Made by a program: the position numbers and the translations under genes. A stretch of DNA of 64,000 bases from Fulvia fulva (lineage: Eukaryota > Ascomycota > Dothideomycetes > Mycosphaerellales > Mycosphaerellaceae). The notes below the pieces were generated by a model. It was not told the DNA's origin and ran no database searches. It saw only the letters and a list, made by a program, of their open reading frames with translations. This document shows positions 9,609 through 19,430 of this stretch, piece after piece; within the stretch, counting starts at the first letter, position 1; each line of letters starts with the position of its first letter. The DNA lies in NCBI RefSeq assembly GCF_020509005.1, contig NC_063013.1:3534001-3598000 (forward strand), read 5' to 3'.

Positions 9609-11475
9609 TCAGTGCTTCTCGGTGAAGTACCATGGTTCCCTACCACTATAGGCATCTCCGGGTACTTCGAAGGGCAGAGCGATCACGCTGCTGAACACGC
9701 TCATGCCCACCAGCTGAGCAGCATCCACCTCCTTGCCACTCACTTGCAGCTCCTCGCCATCACTATCCGTCTCACTATCCTCCCCACCATCCGTATGACG
9801 TTGTCTCGCCTTCGCCTTCTCTGGCAGGAGCTCCTTGGGAACAGGCAAGAGGACTCCGCATTCCCAATTACGACAGGTGATGCGCTTCTCCTTACGGTCC
9901 TTTGGAATCTCGCCCCATGCCGACTTTGACATATTCGCCGAGCCGTGATAGACCCAAGCCAGAGTCTTGCTACGCGCGCACATGATCTTGTTGTGGCTCA
10001 GAAGGCCCTTGCGCGTCGATTTGTAGTCCCTGAAGATCGCGCGCGGAAACGTCTTGCCTTCGAAGTACTTTCGCTGTAAGCAGATGGTGCCTGCTGCACC
10101 AGCAGTAGATGCCTGGACTGTCTCTCTCGTCGGGAAGTACACGCGCAGCTTGTCCTTGATGTCTCTCTTGGATGAGCTGCTGGCGCTTGAGTTGAATGAT
10201 GATTTCTTTGCGAAGAAGTTTGAAGCTGCCTTCCACTTGGCCTCAGCAGCTTGAGCAATGAGGTCCTGCCCTGCTGCCGCAGAGTGTAGGTCTTGTAATT
10301 GAGAGTCATTCAACTGGCCGATCGACGACGCGGCGAAGTCGATCTCGAGCTCGTTTGGATCGGTGGCCAGATTAAGATGTCTGACAGCTCGACTGAGGCC
10401 GAGGAGACCCGTCCTATCTGCTCCATTGCGTTCGTAGTTCATTCCACCCACGGTATGTATGAAGGCCATCTCCTCGGTAGCGCTAAAGTCGAAGCCAAGC
10501 ACACCTTCGCGCACGTCCCTGTCGAGGCCTTGCATTTCGACAAAGAACATCAGCTCCTGTCCGAAAAATGTAAGATCTTCTATCTTCTGGCTCGCGTCTT
10601 TTGGCAGTCGTGGCAAGTCAATGATGAACACGCTATTCTCCATCTGGCCTGTTTCGCCCCAGTCGAAGTTCAGGAGGTTGGCTGAAGGTATTGCTACCCT
10701 CAGCTTGCGTTCGTGAAATAGAAGCATTAGCTTGGAATGCATGCAGAAGATGACTCCATCCATAGGTGGTAGACAAATCCGTAGAAACGCTTCTGAGCCG
10801 CTTGCCCACTCTCTGTATCGCGTACGCTCGTCTGGAGTCTTGGCTTGCATTACGAAGACACATTTTGTGCTGCCGCCGTTGAGAGGCGTTTTCAGCTTGG
10901 ACAGGACCCATTTCGTGTCCCACTGAAATGCTGATAGCACTGCTGTTCGCACCGATGATGGCTCCAGTACCTCTTCAAGCTTGATGTCGTTGCCATCTCG
11001 CTCGTGACCGAAGGCCCACGTCTTCTTGATCACGCCACGAGGGTACTTTACAGCACCCGCGGGCAGCGATTCGGTTGGCTTGTCTGCTTTGGCGATGGAT
11101 GAAGACGAGGGTGCTTTCATGCGCTCATTCGCTGCATTGGCTGTGTCTCCTTTGCAGCTTTGCTGTTGCAGTGTCAGTGTGGGTTCACCTCACGACATCA
11201 TCCGCAAGCCTCGGCGTAGCATCGCCACCCTCGTCACTGCTGTTGTCCTATAAGCACGTGTCGCGCTCACTCACCTGATCTCTCTGGACAGCCTCCGAGA
11301 ACATCTTCAACTTGGCTCCGCTCGCCATGTCGACTGTGCTCTCCTCAAGCTTAGGCGTCTTTCGCGGGCTTCGCGCTGGTGGTGATATTGACCTCTCACG
11401 TTTCCGGGCAGCGGCGAGGCGAGCAACGCGCTCTCCCTCCATCGCTTTCCTGTCTCCAAGCCCGGGAATCGGCAT
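9609..11475 (-). CDS. TDP1: Tyrosyl-DNA phosphodiesterase 1
   Basis: Phospholipase-D-superfamily repair enzyme that removes stalled topoisomerase I peptides from DNA 3' ends. Exons are 11275-11475 and 9609-11162, giving 584 residues. The two catalytic HKN signatures are visible: HSKLMLL near residue 209 and HNKIMC near residue 457, the second followed by GSANMSKSAWG. The N-terminus is short, basic and Ser/Pro-rich, as in other fungal TDP1. The 112-bp intron is inferred from a GTGAGT donor and a CAACAG acceptor that keep frame; a short extra exon inside it is possible. The upstream open frame to 11604 begins with GTG, so the ATG at 11473-11475 is taken as the start. Confidence 0.92.
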
Positions 11476-11843
11476 TTTTGGGGTGCTGTGAGTATTTGCC
11501 TGATGAAAGTGTCGTGCAAGAGAAAAGAGGCATACGCGGAAAGACCTCGCCCTTACATGTGGTTGGAAGGTGCGGAGCGGGCGAACCGCAGCAGCAGAAG
11601 CCACGACGAAGTCGGTTCACTGAACGCGCGAGCTGGCTTGTGTCACTCGATGGCCTTTCGCAAAGTTATGTATGTCGCTTGAACGAGAGGCGTTGATTTG
11701 GAGATTCACCACGCGTCATAATACCCAACACGAAAATGACGCGGGGAAAGTGGGGCCGGATATCTTGGTGTCGAGGTTCACTCAATCCATGTTGAGGCAA
11801 TTCACCTCTATCTATGCTTCTGAACAGGCACTGCTGCGCTGCC
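11476..11843. other. Intergenic TDP1 upstream region
   Basis: The 368 bp hold the TDP1 promoter and the 3' flank of the broken peroxidase locus. Nothing else was recognised. Confidence 0.45.
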
Positions 11844-13260
11844 TCAAGCGAATGGTGCTCCCACAACAACACTACAATCCCTCATGTTCGCCCTCACACT
11901 ACTTGGCACACCCAGTAGAGTCAGCGTCTGCCACGCACTCGCAAAACTTGCACCCCAGGCACCCTGATTTCCCACAAAGCTCCGAAACTGCCTTCCAACG
12001 CCCCTCGTGGTCTCATTCAAACTCAAATTGATATCGCTGTCAAAGCGTGCTATGCCAGGCGGTGGGAAGTACGTCTCATTGTAGTAAGCCACATCCCACT
12101 GTCCCGGTGTACTGTCTTGCGGCGTGCCAGCTGGGATGCCGTTTTGTGTCTGGAAGTTTGTGATTGAGGTGCTGTGCGCTCCGATCAGCGCGGCGAGATC
12201 ACGAGCTGTGAAGCCTTTGTCGACGAAGAGCTGGAACAGAGTGTTGTGGTCTGAGCCGGCTCCAAAGGCGTGCGGCATGAGGCCATCGGGTGCTGCCACG
12301 TCTGTGACCGTTCGTCCAACCAGAACTCGACCAATCCGACCGCCCGGGCAGGCGATGACACCGAGACTGCCGGCTACTTGGATCAGATCATTCGGGCGGC
12401 AGCGTCGTCTGTGTAACACCCTAGAGACCGCCATGCAGCTGGAAGAGTACTCGGATTCGCTGCACCTGCATCTACTATCTCGTAGACAGTGAGTCTGTCT
12501 GAGCCGCCGCAGTACTCCGTCGCATTTCCTGCGCATAGCATGTTGCATCCAGTAGCAGAAACGACACCTGGGCTGCGGATGGACCGATCGCACCAGCACT
12601 CACTTCCGTACTCGACCCCAGCAAAAGTGTAGCCAGCAGACTTACATGTTGTTGTACAACCTGCCACAGTCATGCCAGATCCGCCAACGGCTACGGAGCT
12701 TCGAAGGGTCCTGGAGCCAGAGTCGGTGTAGCACGCAAGATAGGACCAGCCAGGTGGGCCTGGATTCGTGACGGGTCCAGAGTCGCTCACACCATTATTG
12801 TAGATGCTCAATCTATCTCCATTGCCACATGTTTGTGACGAGTTCCCGACGCATTTCATCGAGCAGTCAGAGTCCGGAGCCTTGATGGCGTTCAAAAGAC
12901 GCTGGTCGCACCAGCACTCGCGACCATATTCAAGGCCTGCCCAGCTGTATCCGTGGGATCCACAATAAGTAGTGCACGTCTCTATGGTCTGCACATTGTC
13001 CTTGTCTGTCGGTGCTCGATAGGCTAGAGTCCGCTATTGACGATAAGCAATCATCTTAGAGCATGTCGATACTTCAGCATTGCCAGAAGGGCGATGTGCT
13101 CAGCGCGCTGGCAGCCTGCTTTCTATCTTCCAACACATACCTTACTCTGGCTGTCCTGGTAGCAGCCTTGGTAGTTCCAGTTTTGCGTCGATTGCCTTGC
13201 AACATGTAGAGGGTTTGCCGATGCCAGAAGTGCTAGGAAGAGGATGAGTAGAGGATACAT
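11844..13260 (-). pseudogene. Broken WSC-domain / heme-peroxidase fusion locus
   Basis: Minus strand. Exon 13141-13260 encodes a signal peptide (MYPLLILFLALLASA) and the start of a WSC domain; after a 107-bp intron (13034-13140) the frame completes WSC1, encodes all of WSC2 and begins WSC3 (SLGCYTDDAAAR). It then hits a stop within two codons. Directly at this point, in another frame, the sequence becomes the second half of a fungal class II-like peroxidase: PNDLIQVAGSLGVIACPGG, then the proximal-heme region DLAALIGAHSTS and a Cys-containing C-terminus ending at 11844. The rest of WSC3 and the peroxidase distal half (Arg/His plus GCDGS region) are missing. The simplest reading is a deletion that fused two regions out of frame. 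A shorter secreted two-WSC protein ending at the junction could still be made. Confidence 0.72.
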
Positions 13261-14729
13261 GTCGGAAACGACTACTGTGATGTGTACCAGGCTATCGGTA
13301 TTTGGTATACACATGCGCAGTGTCGATCCTTTATCAGAGGCACATGCTGGCCATGCCTTGGCCAGCTCCCCAGCGTGCGAGCTTGTCCATACCAACGCGG
13401 TGGGACTGTCGGCAGGTGTGGCTGCGAATCGTATCCACGAGTCGCGATGCTCTGCACGCGCATCGTACCAAGGACGGGACGGTAAGCAGAGGTGCTCAAA
13501 GTGCGCCATCGCGTCTTACCTCTTCATGTATGCAAGCGTGACCCACGTGTGAGCTCTATTCAGGACGTGCTAGAGACTTGAGTTGCCGTATTGCTCGAAT
13601 GCGGGTTAGCTGGACGGTATAAATATCGTCCTGCGTATCTGCGGAACCAGCGTCCGTCTTCTTGTATGCATCTTGTTGGAGGGTCAGTGTTCCGTGAAAA
13701 GGTCACTCTGGCGCTCCTGCTGCCACGGCCCACAGATTATGCATGATCTGCAAGGACACATGCTTGGCGAGAGATCTCGGTGCGTCCACGCTTTATTGAT
13801 GAGGCACGTGAGGACACCACAATGCCTGGATGAGCCTCTATGCGCCCGCGATCCGTGAAAGACTGCCCAAGTATGGTGCGAAGAGTGGTGGCGAAGACGG
13901 AGATGGCTGATGTCTAGGAGACAAAATCGGCGAGTTGTTGTGCGAAAGAAAGAGGATGATGGGTGGAGGCAGATCTCGGCATGCCCGTTCTGGCAATGCC
14001 ATGCCTTCAATGTGTCTACTTCTCTCTCCATGACTATTGATATTGAATCTCACTTCGCCCTGTGCTCTCCCTTTACCAGACAGTAACCACCTTGATGGTA
14101 GATACTTCAGGTTTCTCAGCACAACAGTGCGGCATCGTTGGCCACAGCCAGTATTACAAGCATCAACAGCGTGGTCCCACCTACTGAAAGGCTCGCCAAA
14201 AGCACGAGTGTTACAATTCGATATGTTGCTCGCCTAGGGTATTTCATACTGGCATCGAGAGCCGCTTCGACCATGGCGATGAACATTTCCAGGCAGAATG
14301 GAGATGTCGGCCTCACCGCACCATGTTCGAGCAGTCTCGGCGACAGCGAGCATATGCTTGAGGCCTGCCCCTTGGGCTAGCAGAACAGCTTGCGACAGAT
14401 GCTGAGCGATGGTCAACAAGCGGGACTCGGGTGTGCCATCGTTCCTGACATCACCTGCCCGGGCTCGACATTGGCAGTGGACGTGAGTGGTGGAGGACAG
14501 ATGGCTGACGGGACGGGATCCTTCAAACGCAGCATCTACCAGCAGGCTCCGGAGAACGCCGCAGGGCCGCCCGATAACAACAAATTGCGCGACCTCACGC
14601 TCAGCTCCGATGTAAAGGTGACGTGGTTGATGGCGATGTACTTGAGCACCTGGGGAAGGTGAGGGACACGGTAGCGATATTCTCTGGCAGTTTCGTCGAT
14701 GCTCCACGCCCCATCGCCAGAAACACCAG
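13261..14729. other. Gene-poor stretch upstream of the WSC locus
   Basis: About 1.5 kb with no gene I can support. A 190-codon minus frame at 14234-14806 overlaps other frames of similar length and matches no family I know. A TATA-like box (GTATAAATAT, about 13617-13626) lies upstream of the WSC locus but faces no identified gene on the plus strand. Confidence 0.4.
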
Positions 14730-15977
14730 ATGCCTGGCGCCATTTTGTTTGTACCATGCGACGGGAGCGCTGTTGTCCTACCTGGTACGAGGAGAGAACT
14801 CAACAACCAACATGTTCAATACAGCCGCCATGTCGATACGCAGGCAAAGAGACATGATGCGGCTGCGCTTCCACGGCAGATCAGATATCGGGCTTTCACA
14901 GAAGCGCGACATACATTGCCCAGGACCGCTCGAAAACAGAGGAAGGCCAAAGGAGAAGCAATATCTCGATGCTTGGATCCATGGGCTCTGAATCTGCCAT
15001 TGTACAGGTGGACGACAAGAGCGGAAGGAGATTTGTATAACTACTACGCAACAGTGGTAGCCGCACAGCTCTTCAGCGACAAACGGGGTCGGTTCTGGGA
15101 AATTCATGTTCTGCAGGCATGCCATGAGCTCGCTGTGGTCAGAGACTCCCTTCTAAGCCTCAGTGCTGCTTTTCCACATATCCACCACGCCTCGCATCAA
15201 GAGCAGAACTCAACGTATGTTCCGTATACGACGGGCGCCCATGCATCGTGTGCCAAAGCCGTCAGTATGCTCAGGGCTTACATGCAACACGAGCCCAATC
15301 CATCACATGGGATCGTGTTGACCTGTGCCATCATTCTGCACGCACAAGCAAAGCTTGTTAGGAACGCGGAAGCTGCTATGTCACATTTAGAGACGGCCAT
15401 TACGATATCCAACGACTGGGCTGCCTCTCGCGACCAGAGCACGTTCTCGCATGAGTTTACCATTCTCCGAACGACGCTCTCGCTCCTGGACCTTGAAGCG
15501 ACGCTGGAAATCAAGACTCGTCCGCCGAGGATGACGCGAGTCGGACCTTTTAGTACTCGTTTCGAGAGTGTAGAAGACATGATGTACGAGCAAAGCATGG
15601 TGTGTCGAGAGATGATGACATTTGCCATGACCAACTATGCCCAAATTGTGGCTGGGCCCGAACATTGCCCTCAGAACATTCTCGACGATAAGTTCTTGTT
15701 GGATCGCAAATCACAAGACTGTAAAGTTGCTGTGGACGACTTCCTCCTGCGCAAATTTAGAACGCACGATCCGAACGAGTCCAGCTTCTTCTCACCTCGC
15801 GATGAAGAAGCATATGCATCCACCATGCTGCAGTACTTCACAAGTCTCTCTGCCAGCATCTCGCGGTACTCGGTCCGCCCGCGCCTTCGTGCTGGGAAAC
15901 CTACGGCAAAAAAATCTTGTAAGATCTTACTATGGAGACCGGGTACTTCGATTGAGACGCAACAAGATTCTGCATGA
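14730..15977 (+). CDS. PF11951-type fungal regulator domain, probably degraded
   Basis: Open frame of 415 codons. From about residue 85 it resembles the C-terminal domain of fungal-specific transcription factors (PF11951/DUF3468): NLPLYRWTTRAE, then VLQACHELAVVRDSLLSLSAAF, a short Cys-Ala-Lys-Ala helix, and TCAIILHAQAKLVRN. No Zn2Cys6 cluster was found in the 700 bp upstream in any frame. The frame loses family resemblance near a seven-A run at about 15905, and similar-looking peptide continues in another frame at 15974-16225. I therefore think both ends are damaged. The start at 14730 is only the first ATG; residues before about 80 look non-coding. An intact gene with unseen introns is the alternative. 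Confidence 0.5.
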   Translation: MPGAILFVPCDGSAVVLPGTRRELNNQHVQYSRHVDTQAKRHDAAALPRQIRYRAFTEARHTLPRTARKQRKAKGEAISRCLDPWALNLPLYRWTTRAEGDLYNYYATVVAAQLFSDKRGRFWEIHVLQACHELAVVRDSLLSLSAAFPHIHHASHQEQNSTYVPYTTGAHASCAKAVSMLRAYMQHEPNPSHGIVLTCAIILHAQAKLVRNAEAAMSHLETAITISNDWAASRDQSTFSHEFTILRTTLSLLDLEATLEIKTRPPRMTRVGPFSTRFESVEDMMYEQSMVCREMMTFAMTNYAQIVAGPEHCPQNILDDKFLLDRKSQDCKVAVDDFLLRKFRTHDPNESSFFSPRDEEAYASTMLQYFTSLSASISRYSVRPRLRAGKPTAKKSCKILLWRPGTSIETQQDSA

Positions 15978-16664
15978 CTCTTCTATTGGCGGTGAAGAAT
16001 CGGACGCTGATAGTGACATATGCACAATCTCTGCAGATGTTTTCTCAAGCGACGGCAGACCCGATTGCGCGGGCGAAGGCCATTGCTATGGTCGACGAAG
16101 CAGAAACACGTGAGCTGGTGATAACTGCGGTAGACGTGGGCTACTTGAGACAAGGCCGAGGTCTGGCCGATGAGTTGCATGAAATGGAACAGACAAAGAC
16201 TCCTGGACCGCGAACTATCATATGAAACGAGCGTCTTGCACCATCCTCAAGACGACTGTTGTGGCGTTTGTCCATGCCAGGTTATTGTGGCAAGGCACGA
16301 TCCAGAAGAATGGGACGGCTCGAGATGATGAAACACAATATTCTGTACAGCCTATGCATTTGAGCAGCCCAGCGTGGCTGGAGTCTTGTGCTGTAGGGCA
16401 AGGGCTGTTGGCTGTATTCAGCCGCACACCAAAGGATGGTCCTAGGCCGTTTTAGGCAGCATGCGTGCATCCCATTCACGACCCACTGCCTGTACGTTGG
16501 GCTCATGATCTTAGCGCCACCTCGCTGGGACAGGAATAGAATTCTGCACTGGACCGGTGTCGATACCATGCGGCCAGAAGTAGATCAAAAAATCACGACT
16601 TCCCCTCCAGATCATCCACCTCGACCGCACTTCCAGCAGTTACAATCGACGGCCGCCCATCATC
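15978..16664. other. Intergenic, possible remnant of the regulator 3' end
   Basis: The frame 15974-16225 may continue the preceding regulator after a frameshift. Beyond that nothing is recognised before the membrane-protein gene. Confidence 0.35.
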
Positions 16665-17568
16665 ATGCGCTGCATACAAGGAGTTATTCCAGCGATTTTT
16701 GCTACCGCACACCTCGCCGCCGCCCAAAACAAATTCATCACACCGCCGCCTGGTGGCGACTCTGGAGTCTACGAGGGCCCCAGCATCAACGTCTATGGTG
16801 TCGGCTCAACAATCTCGCTGCAATGGCAAGTGGACTACACCAGATCGTCACTGTCCATTATCCAGACAAACCTGACTCGACCTGATGTGCCGGCTGGCGA
16901 AGATTTCCTCTTCCGCAAGTTGACCGATCGCTCGTCGTACTCCTGGGATGTGAACGTCACTGGGGTTTTCGACCTTGAGTGGAGTAATGGTGAGCCATGA
17001 TGAACAGTCCGCGCTGCACTATCTAATCCTGACATTGTTTACAGTTTTCTGGTTCCGGGTTTATAACGAGGGCGACGGCCGTGGCTGGACACCGTCCAGC
17101 TACATAAATATCACCGATAACACGATCGCATCGCCCACTGCATCGAGCACACCAAGCGTGACAGCATCTTACACAGCACGACCTGCCGGATCCAGTGGTC
17201 TCACCTCTGGCACGAAGATCGGCATCGGCGTTGGCGTTGGCGTAGGTGTGGGCTGTATCCTTGTAGCCGCGGGATTGGCATTTTTCCTGCTTCGAAGGCG
17301 TAAGAGGTCTCCACCTTCAGTAGAAGTGCCTTTAACATCGTCGAAAGCAACGGATGGGCAAGAGCAGCTTCCAAGCTATACTGGGCCTACAGCGGGACAT
17401 AATGAGACTTGGAAATCACAATGGCCAGAACAACGGCCAGTAGTAGGTCCAAACCAGCAAGGACAATACAGTGAGCGCGCGGAGGTCGATGCGAGTCCAG
17501 GACTGCATGAACTTGCTACAGAGCATGAGCCACAGGAGATGTCTGCCGATAGGATTACATCGCGATAG
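16665..17568 (+). CDS. Secreted-type single-span membrane protein (Mid2/Wsc-like layout)
   Basis: Exons 16665-16989 and 17045-17568, 282 residues. The layout is an N-terminal signal peptide, a small extracellular Trp/Tyr-rich domain with NxT/S sites (TNLT, NVTG, INIT), a Ser/Thr/Pro-rich stalk, a Gly/Val-rich transmembrane helix around residues 165-187 followed by RRRKR, and a cytoplasmic tail rich in Gln, Glu and Pro. This matches the many fungal wall or surface proteins with a Mid2-like anchor. The 55-bp intron (GTGAGC..TTACAG) rejoins the domain in frame. No WSC cysteine pattern is visible. Role is unknown; surface sensing or adhesion is only an inference. Confidence 0.8.
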
Positions 17569-17811
17569 AGTAGATCGTATACTACTGTTGTTGTCCTGCT
17601 TGCTGGATGAAGAAGGCCAATTTAGCCTGAATTGTGCATTTGGATGCGGAGCTCAATGACCCGCCATGTTGCATACAACCTTGGACAACACTTACATGTC
17701 CTGGTCATGTCGAGAGAGTGATGCGTAACCAGTCCTACGACAACGTATATAGCCAGAGCGTCATCCGCCTCCCTGTGCATCACAGACATTTACAATTCTC
17801 GTCGTACCACC

Positions 17812-19404
17812 ATGTCCACCGGTATCCTCAAAGTCCAAGGTGACCAAGTTGTCGGCAACGATAGCAAGCCTGTCGTGCTACGAGGAGCAGCGTTGGGAGG
17901 ATGGATGAACATGGAGAACGTAAAGCGCCCTGGTCAATCATCACTGGTCTTTGACTTCCTGACTTTTTATCATAGTTCATCACAGGCTACCCAGCCCAAG
18001 AATCCCAACACCGCGCATCAATGCTCAAAGTCCTCGGCCAAAAAAAGTACGACTTCTTCTTCGACAAGTTCTTCACCTACTTCTTCACCGAGTCCGATGC
18101 CAAATTCTTCTCGTCCAAGGGTCTGAACTGTCTCCGCCTTCCCTTCAACTACCACCACTTCGAAGACGACATGAATCCCCGCGTACTGATGGAATCTGGC
18201 TTTAAGCATCTCGATCGCGTAGTGGATCTATGTGCGAAACACAACATCTACACCATCCTCGATCTCCACGCTCTCCCTGGCGGCCAGAATCCGGATTGGC
18301 ATTCTGACAACGTGACTAATTATGCGAGTTTCTGGGATCACAAGGATTTTCAAGATCGAGTGGTGTGGTTGTGGTGTGAGATTGCGAAGCGATACAAAGA
18401 TAATGCGTGGGTGGCGGGATATAATTTGATCAACGAGCCTTGTGATCCGAAGCATTATCGGTTGCCGCAATTTTATGATCGGATCGAGAAGGAGGTTCGT
18501 GCGATTGATTCAGATCATATCCTCTGGTTGGATGGGAACACATTTGCCATGGAGTGGAGGGACTTTGAGCATGTACTGCCGAACACTGTTTATGGCCTTC
18601 ATGACTATTCGGTATGTGGTTCGAGGAGTTCGGCTTGTGTTGAATATCGCCAGCGCTGATCTACGACAGATGATGGGCTTTCCGAAGGGCAACAAGTACG
18701 AGGGCACGTCCGAGCAGAAGCAGCAGCTGGAGTCGCAGTTCTTGCGCAAAGCAGAGTTCATGAGCCACCACAGTACTCCAATCTGGAACGGGGAATTTGG
18801 ACCGGTCTATGCCAACCCACAGCTTGACGCGGGCCATGAAGAGGTCAACGCAGCACGGATAGACCTCCTTGACCAGCAGCTGACCAACTACGACAAGTAT
18901 CGCATCCATTGGAGCATCTGGCTGTACAAAGACGTCGGACTTCAAGGAATGATCCACACAGATCCTGCCAGCAAATGGATGAAGACCATCAGCCCATTCC
19001 TGGTGAAAAAGCGCTTTCTGCAGCTCGATGCTTGGGGCAGATATCCTAGCAAGCAAGTGGAAGATGTGATCAACCCTCTGGTAGAGTTCATTGATAAGCA
19101 CATTCCGCAGAGTAAGGAGCAGTATCCCACTCCTTGGGCCACTGAGAGGCAAGTGATCAGGATGATAAACCAGATGTGGATGGCCAACTGTCTTAGCGAC
19201 GAATTCGCTGGACTGTTCAAGGACATGTCGTTCGATGAGTTGGACGAATGTGCGAAGAGCTTCCATTTCGACAACTGCCTACAATGTGATAGGCTGAACC
19301 GAGTTCTCGAGGCCCATGCAGCACCGCCCGACGCGGCTGAAGGGTGGCAACGGCCAAAGTCAGAAACAAATGGGCATACAGCTGTCAGACAGGAACTTCC
19401 ATGA
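17812..19404 (+). CDS. GH5 glucan 1,3-beta-glucosidase, intracellular type
   Basis: Three exons: 17812-17919, 17976-18611 and 18670-19404, giving 492 residues. The exo-beta-1,3-glucanase signature is complete: RGAALGGW near the start, LRLPFNYHHFEDD, the catalytic acid/base in LINEPCD and the nucleophile in NGEFGP. HALPGGQN and YGLHDYS are further conserved blocks. There is no signal peptide, so it probably works inside the cell or leaves by an unconventional route, unlike secreted Exg1. A C-terminal extension of about 100 residues follows the barrel. Introns are 56 and 58 bp. Its stop lies only 26 bp from the stop of the convergent gamma-tubulin complex gene. Confidence 0.9.
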
Positions 19405-19430
19405 ACAGGTTTCCCGGTGGGCAGTGAAAG

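Noticed and set aside
11476..11604. N-terminal extension of TDP1 to 11604
   Set aside because: The first codon there is GTG; the first ATG is at 11473-11475 with A at -3.
14234..14806. 190-codon minus-strand ORF
   Set aside because: No recognisable domain, overlaps other open frames, and no splice path gives a known protein.
18021..18209. Minus-strand ORF inside GH5
   Set aside because: Antisense shadow of conserved GH5 coding sequence.
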